37,532 nt of DNA. Origin: a virus. The translations under genes and the position numbers were made by a program. Location of the stretch: positions 1 to 37,532 of the IMG/VR virus record IMGVR_UViG_3300044612_001896; one strand, written 5' to 3'. Of the stretch, positions 13,097 through 19,822 are shown piece after piece (position 1 is the first letter of the stretch; each line of letters starts with the position of its first letter). A model generated the notes under the pieces. It was not told the DNA's origin. It worked only from the letters and a program-made list of their open reading frames with translations, and searched no databases.

Positions 13097-13714
13097 TCAC
13101 CCCAGCACGTAGTAGTAATCGTAGGGCAATTCGCCGGGGGCAGGCAGGGCTGCTTTCTCCGTCGTGATCCAAACCTTCGGGCTGATCTCGATGTGACTCG
13201 GGCCGATGGTGCGGTAAATCGTGCCCTCGGTGAACATGCCGAAAAGATACTCGACGGTCGCCGGGACCGCCCACAATTCCGGCGACTGCTGCACCGGCGC
13301 GTTCGTGTCGATTTGAATCTCGACTTGGGTGATGGCCGAGCCGTCGGTGGAAACGACGGCCTTCGCGTAATAAAGGCCGGTCGCGTTGCACGTAAACTCG
13401 TCGTCCCAATTCACCGCCAAAAACCCGGACAACATCCCCGGCTGCACCGTCACCAGGTAAGGAGGGGTTTCCGACGTGCTCTCCGGGTCCGGGCGGGCGA
13501 TGAGATCCCACGGCAAGCGGGTGGTGGGGGAACTGCCGCCGCGTTGTGGCGCAACCGTAATTTCTGTGCCGCCGGGTAGTTTACGAAAAGTGCCATTGAC
13601 TACGCGGGTGATTCGTAGGCTCTCCAGCTCGCGCAAAATCTGGTTGAGCGTGCTTGCGCTTAATTGGCGGTCAAGCGGTTGGCGGGGTTGAAACTCTGGA
13701 ATGCCGTTACGCAT
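13097..13714 (-). CDS. Tail-tip/baseplate protein, 205 aa
   Basis: The ATG at 13714 overlaps the preceding stop. The N-terminus (IPEFQPRQPLDRQLSASTLNQI) is followed by a short helix (RELESLRI) and a strand-rich body (GFLAVNWDDEFTCNATGLYYAKAVVS) with conserved-looking aromatic residues. This layout is common in short phage tail-tip proteins. A role in the distal tail is inferred from order only. Confidence 0.6.
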   Translation of the reverse strand: MRNGIPEFQPRQPLDRQLSASTLNQILRELESLRITRVVNGTFRKLPGGTEITVAPQRGGSSPTTRLPWDLIARPDPESTSETPPYLVTVQPGMLSGFLAVNWDDEFTCNATGLYYAKAVVSTDGSAITQVEIQIDTNAPVQQSPELWAVPATVEYLFGMFTEGTIYRTIGPSHIEISPKVWITTEKAALPAPGELPYDYYYVLG

Positions 13715-14396
13715 AGATGTCGAAATCGGCGTTCCATCCGCGCGGGCCGCTCGCCAGCCATTCGCGCGTGACGCGCCAAAAGCTACTGCCAGTTTCGGGC
13801 TGGTAAAGTTTTTGCGCGCGGATGCCGATCATAAGCCAGTTCGAGCCTTGCCGCAAACTCGGGGCGTCCGACGGTGGGCGGTCCACGGTGCAAAGTTCCG
13901 AAAGGTTGGGTTTTACTGTTTCGTCAAAGGTTTCGGAATAGGTGATGCCGCTGGGCGTGAAGTAATGCGTCACGCCTTTGAGCATGAGGTTGTAAAGGTT
14001 TTGCGCCGCCGTTAAATCGCCCCCAGTCCCTGTAAATTGAGGTGTCGAGCCGTCGTTAAGAGCCGCCTTGATCGCGGCAAGGTCTGCGTCGCTAACAGTG
14101 CCACCTCCGAGCGAGCCGTTAAATTTCGGATGCGTTTCGATAGGTTCCTGCGCGGCTTGACCGTTGACTTGAATTTGTGCGTCTCCCGGTGCGCCGCCTG
14201 CGGATTCGTAGGTAAAAACGTAATCCCTCCCACCGTCGGGGCGGATCGTGTATTCGCTCGACACAAGGCGCATTCCGCTGGGCGCGGATGGAACGCTTGC
14301 CGCGCTGTCGTCAGTGACGCTGACGGGCATTTGCACGATCTTGCGCCCTTCGGGGGTGATCGTGCTGCGGTATCCGGCTGTTTGAAATGAGGGCAT
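13707..14396 (-). CDS. Distal tail protein, 229 aa
   Basis: The ATG at 14396 follows the tape-measure stop by 3 nt. The N-terminal part is strand-rich with an SxYTIRPDGGRDYVFTY pattern. The C-terminal third (TYSETFDETVKPNLSELCTV, WLMIGIRAQKLYQ, SFWRVTREW) is aromatic-rich. The gene directly after the tape measure usually encodes the distal tail or tail-tip hub. No closer family recognised. Confidence 0.6.
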   Translation of the reverse strand: MPSFQTAGYRSTITPEGRKIVQMPVSVTDDSAASVPSAPSGMRLVSSEYTIRPDGGRDYVFTYESAGGAPGDAQIQVNGQAAQEPIETHPKFNGSLGGGTVSDADLAAIKAALNDGSTPQFTGTGGDLTAAQNLYNLMLKGVTHYFTPSGITYSETFDETVKPNLSELCTVDRPPSDAPSLRQGSNWLMIGIRAQKLYQPETGSSFWRVTREWLASGPRGWNADFDIYA

Positions 14397-14399
14397 AGG

Positions 14400-16007
14400 T
14401 TAAGCGGGCATGAGGGCCGCGGATTGAGGGGTGAGTTTTTGTTCGATGCGGGCAAGAAATCCGTTGGTCTTTTGCTGCTCGCGTACGGCTTGGGCGGCAG
14501 GGTTGGCCGCGTCGGAGAAGCGGGCGAAGGCCGCCCCGCCGCCGACCTTCTGCAAGCTCTGGGCAATGATGCCGGTGTTGCTGCGACCCGCCCCAGCCAT
14601 ACCCTCGCCGTCAAAAAGCGGCGTGGCGGTCTTGGTGGCCTCGAAGCGAGCGCGGTTTTGCTCCTGCACGATTTGCATTTGCTCGGTAATGCCGCCAACT
14701 ATTGCGTCGCGCGCGGCCTCAAGTTCTGCGGTGTCGATAGCGTTGCCGACTCCAGCCATTGTTTCCGCAAGGTTGACCATGAGTTCGTCGATATTGCGCG
14801 TCATTTGATCGCGCAAGGTAGCCATCGGACCGGCAAGGTTTTCTCCAGCGGCGGCGGCGGTGGCAGAAGACGATGCTTCAAGCGAGGATTGGCTCTCTCG
14901 GAAAGTTGCGGCTAGCCCGCCCACGGCACCCAAGCCGGGAACTTTTGAAATGGCCTCCAATAACGCAGCGGCGGCACCATTGATGATCGCGGCAAACTTT
15001 TGCGCGGCGGAAAGCAGCCCCAGGCCAACACCAGCCCAAAACTCTGGCTTAGTCGCAACTCCTAACAACGTAACAAAGTTTTCAGGGATTTGCTGAAAGG
15101 TCGTGGAAACTATGGTCAACAGGCCAAGCAAGCCACTTACGAGGGTATTGATAAACTGCGCCCCCGATAGCTTTAGTTGTGCCGTCAGCAAGTTGCCGAT
15201 CTGGCCGCTGGTAATAGCTGACAGCGCAAAGGCAATTCCCTGCCCCAACGATTGCCCGATACTGGCAAAATCTAAGGCGTTGGCCTGCTCTAGCAATGGC
15301 ATGAGCAGCGGCACAATCTGATCAGCCACGCCGACAAAGAAGCCTTCGAGCTTGGTCCCGACGCTGCCGAGGATGTCTGACGCCTGGTCAAACATGTTGG
15401 CGTTTTTCGTCAGAAGTTCCGCTTGCGTACCAACCGTGGTCGCCGCTTGTGTAAGCGCGCCGGAGTTGGCAAACAGCGTGAGCAATTCGCCGCCGCTGCG
15501 TCCGAAAATCTGCATGGCCGCTGCCGCGCGGGCGGCGGGGTCTGGCAAGGCATTGATTGCCGCGCCGATGGCTTGGAACTGATCGGCGGCGGTCATGCCG
15601 CGCAACTGATCGAGGTTGATCCCAAGGCCGTCAAAGGTGCGAGCCACTTCGCCGCCCTTTTGCCCGGCTTCGACCAGCGCACGCTGAAGTTTGTTGACCG
15701 CCGGGCCGACTTGATCGGCGGAAAGGCCGTTTTGCTTAAAGGCTTCTTGCAAGACGCGCAGTTCGCCTGCGGCAATGCCGGTGCGGGTAGAAAGGTCGGA
15801 GAGCGCACCGCCGATGTCCAAGACGTTTTTGACCCCGGCAGCTAGACCAACGGCGGCGGCGGTGGCTGCCGCAAAGCCCGCGGCCACTCCCGCCAAAGCA
15901 GCTCGCCCGGCAACTGCCTTGAACTTCGACATGGAGGACTCGGCAGATTTGATGCCACGGTTGAATCCCGTGGTATCCAAGACCATTTTTGTAGAGACTG
16001 TTGCCAT
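14400..16007 (-). CDS. Tail tape measure protein, 535 aa
   Basis: An Ala-rich helical protein that sets tail length. The N-terminus (TKMVLDTTGFNRGIKSAESS) is the common start of tape measures. A hydrophobic segment follows at about 35-58 (ALAGVAAGFAAATAAAVGLAAG), then the conserved lambda-H/TP901-like block (GALSDLSTRTGIAAGELRVLQEAFKQNGLS). A second hydrophobic region lies in the middle (LLGLLTIVST, FWAGVGLGLLSAAQ). At roughly 0.15 nm per residue it predicts a tail near 80 nm. It follows the assembly-chaperone genes, as in lambda. Confidence 0.88.
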   Translation of the reverse strand: MATVSTKMVLDTTGFNRGIKSAESSMSKFKAVAGRAALAGVAAGFAAATAAAVGLAAGVKNVLDIGGALSDLSTRTGIAAGELRVLQEAFKQNGLSADQVGPAVNKLQRALVEAGQKGGEVARTFDGLGINLDQLRGMTAADQFQAIGAAINALPDPAARAAAAMQIFGRSGGELLTLFANSGALTQAATTVGTQAELLTKNANMFDQASDILGSVGTKLEGFFVGVADQIVPLLMPLLEQANALDFASIGQSLGQGIAFALSAITSGQIGNLLTAQLKLSGAQFINTLVSGLLGLLTIVSTTFQQIPENFVTLLGVATKPEFWAGVGLGLLSAAQKFAAIINGAAAALLEAISKVPGLGAVGGLAATFRESQSSLEASSSATAAAAGENLAGPMATLRDQMTRNIDELMVNLAETMAGVGNAIDTAELEAARDAIVGGITEQMQIVQEQNRARFEATKTATPLFDGEGMAGAGRSNTGIIAQSLQKVGGGAAFARFSDAANPAAQAVREQQKTNGFLARIEQKLTPQSAALMPA

Positions 16008-16008
16008 G

Positions 16009-16647
16009 TTAGGTAGTAGCGAATCCTGCCTGTTTAGCCGATTGACTTTGTGCGTAGTTCACGCGTTTGATCATTTGCCAGTAGCGGCGTTTCATGGCGG
16101 CTTTCACGCCGCGCTCGACCCAGTCTTTCTGGCCGGAATAGACAGATTGATTGGCAAGCTCGACTTCGATGCTTGATCCCGTGGCCTTGATTTTGCCAAA
16201 GCCTGGGCGGCTGTGGCGTGTAATCCATATGGGCAGCTTGGCGCCAAGCGTGTTGGCGGCGTTCTTCCAGCCTGCGGCCATGCGTCCAACGCGGGCCAAG
16301 ACAGTCTTGCGGTAAGCGGCAAGGCCCGCCGCACGCACTTTCTCGACTCCACGTGGAACACGGCCTCGTCGATTGCGCGCGGCTTCGTGGACACGCTCTA
16401 AGTTGCGCTCGGCGCTGGGCGACTTGCTAGCGCGAAAAAGTTTTGCCAAGTCGTTGCGCGCTGCTGTTTCGCCGCCCTTTTTGTTGTAGTCAAAATTCTT
16501 GTTTGGCGGCGTGACCTTGACCAAATCGACCACCAGCAACTTGGCCTGTTGTTTCAAATTAGCCGAGACGTTGCGCTTGCTGGCTAATTGAAACTTGCGA
16601 AAAGCCTCCATTAGCTTGGTTGAGTCGACTTCAAAGCGCGTTTTCAT
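16009..16647 (-). CDS. Tail completion-like protein, 212 aa, basic
   Basis: The start chosen is the ATG at 16647, which overlaps the end of the frameshift extension of the chaperone gene. The body is very basic in the middle (ARNRRGRVPRGVEKVRAAG) and has mixed helix and strand after that (PGFGKIKATGSSIEVELANQ). Proteins of this kind next to the chaperone and tape measure are often minor tail components. The exact role is unknown. Confidence 0.6.
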   Translation of the reverse strand: MKTRFEVDSTKLMEAFRKFQLASKRNVSANLKQQAKLLVVDLVKVTPPNKNFDYNKKGGETAARNDLAKLFRASKSPSAERNLERVHEAARNRRGRVPRGVEKVRAAGLAAYRKTVLARVGRMAAGWKNAANTLGAKLPIWITRHSRPGFGKIKATGSSIEVELANQSVYSGQKDWVERGVKAAMKRRYWQMIKRVNYAQSQSAKQAGFATT

Positions 16648-16880
16648 TCTGCTGAAAACCTCTCTGTCAAAGCCGCCATGCGCTCGAAGGCGTCCACGGT
16701 GTCGCCTGTCGGTGGTCCGGGCGGCACGGTCCACACGTCATTGGCGCGCAAAGCGCAATGCTGGTATTGCAAAAGACGCGCAAGCGGCAGTTCCCAGATG
16801 ATGTAATGTTCGGGCCAGCCGGTTTCTCGCGCCAGCGTGAACGCGAAGGTCGCAATCCACGCTGGCTCGGTCAGTTTCCC
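16644..16880 (-). CDS. gpT-like extension reached by -1 frameshift (second part of gpG-T)
   Basis: A 77-codon open frame begins at the GGGAAAC heptamer and has no good start of its own. It reads KLTEPAWIATFAFTLARETG, WPEHYIIWELPLARLLQYQH and ends at 16644. The motif WPEHYIIWELPLARLLQYQ is the hallmark of the T-part of lambda-type tail assembly chaperones. In lambda about 1 in 25-30 ribosomes shift to make gpG-T, which recruits tail tube protein to the tape measure. The same arrangement is inferred here. Confidence 0.85.
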   Translation of the reverse strand, partial: GKLTEPAWIATFAFTLARETGWPEHYIIWELPLARLLQYQHCALRANDVWTVPPGPPTGDTVDAFERMAALTERFSAE

Positions 16881-17290
16881 GGCGGCGAGGCTTGGGATGC
16901 GCCCGCAGCGGCGGGCTTTTCAACGATCTCGACCGAGGCCGCGCCGGTCATATCACCGACGCGCTGAATTTCCTCCATAACCTGCGGCACGATGGAAAGC
17001 GGAATTTGCAACTGGTAGCGCAGCAGCTCGTCCTCCAGTCCTTGTTTGTCCCGGACGGCGCGCAGGACTTTCTCGACCGGCTCGCAATGGATGAACAAAA
17101 AGCCTGCCACTTGTCGCAGTTGCTCGACTTGATCCATCGGCTCCTCGGACTTTTCGCCGGTGAATTGAGACAGGCCGAGCTTTTTGCAAAGCGTGACACT
17201 GCCGAGGGTGAATGGGCGGAGTTTGAAGTCGCCAATTTGTTTAAGCTGAGGCTCCAAAAAAGCCTCTTCGGTTAGAGTCGTTTGAGCCAT
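16871..17290 (-). CDS. Tail assembly chaperone (gpG-like), 139 aa
   Basis: 139 residues, as in lambda gpG (140). It coats the tape measure during tail assembly. The sequence is helical and acidic in the first part (TEEAFLEPQLKQIGDFKLRP), with a Glu/Gln-rich centre and a Pro/Ala tail. Its last codons read GGA AAC TGA within the slippery GGGAAAC, so the fused product uses the -1 frame. The start overlaps the end of the 147-aa gene by 19 nt. Confidence 0.8.
   Translation of the reverse strand: MAQTTLTEEAFLEPQLKQIGDFKLRPFTLGSVTLCKKLGLSQFTGEKSEEPMDQVEQLRQVAGFLFIHCEPVEKVLRAVRDKQGLEDELLRYQLQIPLSIVPQVMEEIQRVGDMTGAASVEIVEKPAAAGASQASPPGN
16874..16880 (-). promoter_or_regulatory. Programmed -1 frameshift site GGGAAAC
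   Basis: On the minus strand the heptamer GGGAAAC fits X XXY YYZ and is followed at once by the zero-frame TGA (16871-16873). Slipping back one base gives GGG AAA CTG and enters the 77-codon frame. Lambda uses GGGAAAG at the same gene. Confidence 0.85.
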
Positions 17291-17715
17291 TTTGCTTTTT
17301 CTTCGGGTGTTAGATCGGGACGGATTTTGACGCTGCGCTTGCCTTTGCGTAGGAGAATCATCGGCTTGTGCTTGCGGAAGTGCTCACGAAAGCGCGTGGA
17401 GTTGTCGTGCTGGTGGCGGAGATAAGCGATGGGATGCCCGGCGTTGGCATCGCACCATGCCGCATCGTGAAAGCGGGCAAAGAACGCCTGGAGCGGCAGG
17501 TTTTCGCCGTTGAAATCTGCGGTGATTGCGTCGTCAAAGACCCAGATCGTTTCCCGCACGATACCCTCGGGCGTTTCTTCAATGTAGTCTTCGAAGTTTT
17601 TGATTTGCTGGCCGGGCAGTAGTTTGTATCCGGCAGTCAAGGCGGCAACCGCGCCTGCACCTTCGATAGAAGCCAGCGGATTTTCCGACCGGCTTTTGAC
17701 CACTCTTAATTGCAT
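17272..17715 (-). CDS. Hypothetical tail-region protein, 147 aa
   Basis: ATG at 17715, 6 nt after the preceding stop. The N-terminal half is mixed (IEGAGAVAALTAGYKLLPGQQ, EGIVRETIWVFDDA). The C-terminal part is basic and helical (FREHFRKHKPMILLRKGKRS, DLTPEEKAKWLKRL). It stands directly before the assembly chaperone. I do not recognise a family. Confidence 0.6.
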   Translation of the reverse strand: MQLRVVKSRSENPLASIEGAGAVAALTAGYKLLPGQQIKNFEDYIEETPEGIVRETIWVFDDAITADFNGENLPLQAFFARFHDAAWCDANAGHPIAYLRHQHDNSTRFREHFRKHKPMILLRKGKRSVKIRPDLTPEEKAKWLKRL

Positions 17716-17721
17716 GGCGCG

Positions 17722-18048
17722 TTAAGCCAACGTCGCGCCGGGCCAGTTTCTCTGCGTGAACGACCAGTCCGGGTAATCCTCGTTTCGCTCGGTGATAGAA
17801 ATGTTGGTAATGACGGACGCCCCGCTGGTGACGCCGGTGATGGTCGCCGCGTCGCCTACGTCGAGGGACGGGAAATCGCCGCGTCCGCTGACTTGGATTT
17901 CAAAAGTCGGGTCGAAGGCTTTGCCTTGCCCGTAGGTGCCGTCCTTTTCGGCAATGTGGAGTTCTTCCAGAGACTTGGTGATCTGGACGGATTGCGTAAG
18001 GTTTTCGCTGTAAGCGGTTACGCCGATATCTGCAACGGAGGAGGCCAT
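17722..18048 (-). CDS. Tail tube-like protein B, 108 aa
   Basis: A short strand-rich protein related to the next gene upstream: both have a GRG..F/V element, then GVTSGA or GVTAGA, a pair of strands (NISITERNED, ILSVSNTQT) and a D-F/Y-P end (DYPDWSFTQ, DFPSYEING). Tail tube proteins are built this way, and a tandem pair of tube-like genes stands where lambda V lies. Which of the two forms the tube is unclear. Confidence 0.55.
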   Translation of the reverse strand: MASSVADIGVTAYSENLTQSVQITKSLEELHIAEKDGTYGQGKAFDPTFEIQVSGRGDFPSLDVGDAATITGVTSGASVITNISITERNEDYPDWSFTQRNWPGATLA

Positions 18049-18051
18049 AGG

Positions 18052-18366
18052 TTAAGCGAGGTCGTCTTTGCGAACGCCGTTGATTTCGTAAGACGGAAAA
18101 TCGTCGGCGGTCTGGGTGTTGGAAACGGAAAGGATTTTCACGGTGCCTTCGCTTATGGCTCCCGCGGTGACGCCCGAAAGGTCGCCGACGCCGCGACCGC
18201 GACGAGTAAAGGTCGTGGTGGAATAGCCAAGTTTAGAAACGTGCTTGGTGACGCCGGTTTTGTCGCGGATGGTGGCGACTTCGAGCGAGGTGTCTGTAGT
18301 GAACTCTTCCGTGGTCGAGTTCGACGGCTCGGCAATGTCTGTGCTGGTGATTCCGATGGAAGGCAT
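18052..18366 (-). CDS. Tail tube-like protein A, 104 aa
   Basis: ATG at 18366, 6 nt after the stop of the 32-aa gene. It is strand-rich with Thr-rich ends (TSTDIAEPSNSTTEEFTTDT). It looks like a diverged duplicate of the following gene (see that entry for shared motifs). A tail tube or tube-associated role fits the order. Confidence 0.55.
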   Translation of the reverse strand: MPSIGITSTDIAEPSNSTTEEFTTDTSLEVATIRDKTGVTKHVSKLGYSTTTFTRRGRGVGDLSGVTAGAISEGTVKILSVSNTQTADDFPSYEINGVRKDDLA

Positions 18367-18372
18367 GGCGGT

Positions 18373-18471
18373 TTATTTTTGGGGCTTTTTGGCGAGGCGG
18401 GCTTCGATAGCGGCACCACGCGGGCCGCTGGAGGCGGGGGCTGGTTGCTCTTTGACGGCTTTGTCGCTCAT
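18373..18471 (-). CDS. Very short peptide gene, 32 aa
   Basis: ATG at 18471 with a TTTGACA element 14 nt upstream; stop at 18373. The product (SDKAVKEQPAPASSGPRGAA, then IEARLAKKPQK) is basic and probably unstructured. It sits between the tail terminator-like and tube-like genes and keeps the operon contiguous. The upstream element and clean spacing support a real gene; the function is unknown. Confidence 0.5.
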   Translation of the reverse strand: MSDKAVKEQPAPASSGPRGAAIEARLAKKPQK

Positions 18472-18485
18472 ACGCTGCGGTGAGG

Positions 18486-18492
18486 TGTCAAA
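18486..18492 (-). promoter_or_regulatory. TTTGACA element, 14 nt before the 32-aa gene
   Basis: The element contains the TGA stop of the tail terminator-like gene (GTTTGACACC). Confidence 0.5.
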
Positions 18493-18901
18493 CGGCGACG
18501 CCAAGGGCGACCTGCATGGAGTTGATCCACGCGCGGTCCTCGAAAGACGGCCCCGGCACGGCGGTGATGTAGCTGCCCGCAAAATCCACGCCTGTGGCGG
18601 CGGCATCAAAGGCGGTGCGGAAAGCGCTTTGCGCCTCGATGGCGGTCACGAGAGTGCCGAAGAGACTGCTGTGGTCGGAGAGGCTGACGGCCATAGACGG
18701 CGAGCGCAGGCTGACGGTGAGGTTGACCAGAAACGCGCCCGGCCCCCGGTGCTCGGCATCGCTGACCTCGACCACCACGGCCTGTTTTTCAAAGTTCAAA
18801 TCGGCGGTAGTTACCGACTCGTGAACCTGAGTGCCTACGGGAAGGGTGTTTAATGCGCGTAGGTAGGCCGCTACGCCCTTTTCTACTTCCAACGGGTTCA
18901 C
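18488..18901 (-). CDS. Tail terminator-like protein (gpU position), 137 aa
   Basis: The start chosen is the GTG at 18901, overlapping the preceding stop (GTGA). The fold pattern (NPLEVEKGVAAYLRALNTLP, QAVVVEVSDAEHRGPGAFLV, NLTVSLRSPS, a long helix LFGTLVTAIEA, and final strands INSMQVALGVAV) matches the alpha/beta fold of tail terminator proteins that cap the tube. It occupies the gpU place between head-tail joining and tube genes. Confidence 0.65.
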   Translation of the reverse strand: MNPLEVEKGVAAYLRALNTLPVGTQVHESVTTADLNFEKQAVVVEVSDAEHRGPGAFLVNLTVSLRSPSMAVSLSDHSSLFGTLVTAIEAQSAFRTAFDAAATGVDFAGSYITAVPGPSFEDRAWINSMQVALGVAV

Positions 18902-19233
18902 GGGTTGCCAACCTCCACGATCCACTCCTGCGCGAGCGGGCTAAAGTTTTGCCGCACGGAGATCACGCGGTAGTTTTTGCCGTCGATGGTGACAGGGCTT
19001 TTCACGGCTGGTGCTTCGCACATATCGGTTTTGCTCACGCGCACCACGTATTCCACCGGCTGCTGGTAGCCGCCCGACTCAAGGTTAAGCTCCGGGGTGC
19101 CCGTGGAGACGGCACAAGTGAAAGTGCGCGGGGCCCCGTTCCAAGCTGTGCCAAAAGTCACGGTGCTGCCAAAGCTCGCTTTTATGGTGTTGGCGGCGAG
19201 CTTGGCAAACTCGGCAAGAGACGAGCGGTTCAT
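18898..19233 (-). CDS. Head-tail joining protein (gpFII-like), 111 aa
   Basis: ATG at 19233 with a TTTGACA element 14 nt upstream. An N-terminal helix (SSLAEFAKLAANTIKASFG) is followed by a small beta domain (RTFTCAVSTGT, PVEYVVRVSK, GKNYRVISVRQN, EWIVEVG), the layout of phage head-tail connector or tail attachment proteins. Its place before the terminator-like gene supports this. Confidence 0.6.
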   Translation of the reverse strand: MNRSSLAEFAKLAANTIKASFGSTVTFGTAWNGAPRTFTCAVSTGTPELNLESGGYQQPVEYVVRVSKTDMCEAPAVKSPVTIDGKNYRVISVRQNFSPLAQEWIVEVGNP

Positions 19234-19247
19234 TATTGACCGGCCCC

Positions 19248-19254
19248 TGTCAAA
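19248..19254 (-). promoter_or_regulatory. TTTGACA element, 14 nt before the joining protein
   Basis: The element includes the TGA stop of the glycosyltransferase gene (CTTTGACAGG). Confidence 0.5.
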
Positions 19255-19822
19255 GCTGATCGGCGGGCGGCGGCGGGTCGGTCGGTTTGCTGCGGTAGCG
19301 GTAAAAATAGATCGGGTCGTCCCCGCTCCATTCTTCGGTCTTTATGTGCTGCAAAAGGCCAAGGGCATAGCGGTAGTCCTCACCCCACATCATATCGGGA
19401 AATCGGCTTTTCAGCGCCATGTCGCGCCGTAGCGGGCAGAGATGGTGCGGCGTGCGGTCTTGTCCGTGCCATTGGAAGTTTTCGCGGAATCGGTAGCTGT
19501 GGCGAAAAATGGGCGACGGATGCCAGTCTCGCCCGTCCATTGTGACGTGCATAGTGATGCCGACGCAATCGGGCTTGGTCTTGAGACAAGGCAAGATGCG
19601 CGCAATGTAATCGGGCGAAACCATGTCGTCGTCGTCCACAAAGGCGATGTAATCGCCGGTGGCCGCTTCGATCATGCGCTGTCGTTTGGCTCCGATGGTG
19701 CCGGGGCCGTCGTCGGTCAAATAGCTCACGCCTCTAACAAGCTGCGGCTGCAGCACGGCAAGCAGCTCGGCCAGCATCTTTTCACGCCCCGGCATGGTCG
19801 GGATGAGGATTTGCAAAGTCAT
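19250..19822 (-). CDS. Family 2 glycosyltransferase, 190 aa
   Basis: A compact GT2 (GT-A fold). The N-terminal strand is LQILIPTMPGRE, the metal-binding motif is FVDDDD in YIAFVDDDDMVSPDYI, and a later WGEDYRYAL matches the ED catalytic-base region. It transfers a sugar from an activated nucleotide donor. The ATG overlaps the preceding stop (ATGA), so it pairs with the large two-domain transferase. These two genes interrupt the usual capsid-to-connector order and follow a strong terminator. Confidence 0.85.
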   Translation of the reverse strand: MTLQILIPTMPGREKMLAELLAVLQPQLVRGVSYLTDDGPGTIGAKRQRMIEAATGDYIAFVDDDDMVSPDYIARILPCLKTKPDCVGITMHVTMDGRDWHPSPIFRHSYRFRENFQWHGQDRTPHHLCPLRRDMALKSRFPDMMWGEDYRYALGLLQHIKTEEWSGDDPIYFYRYRSKPTDPPPPADQL

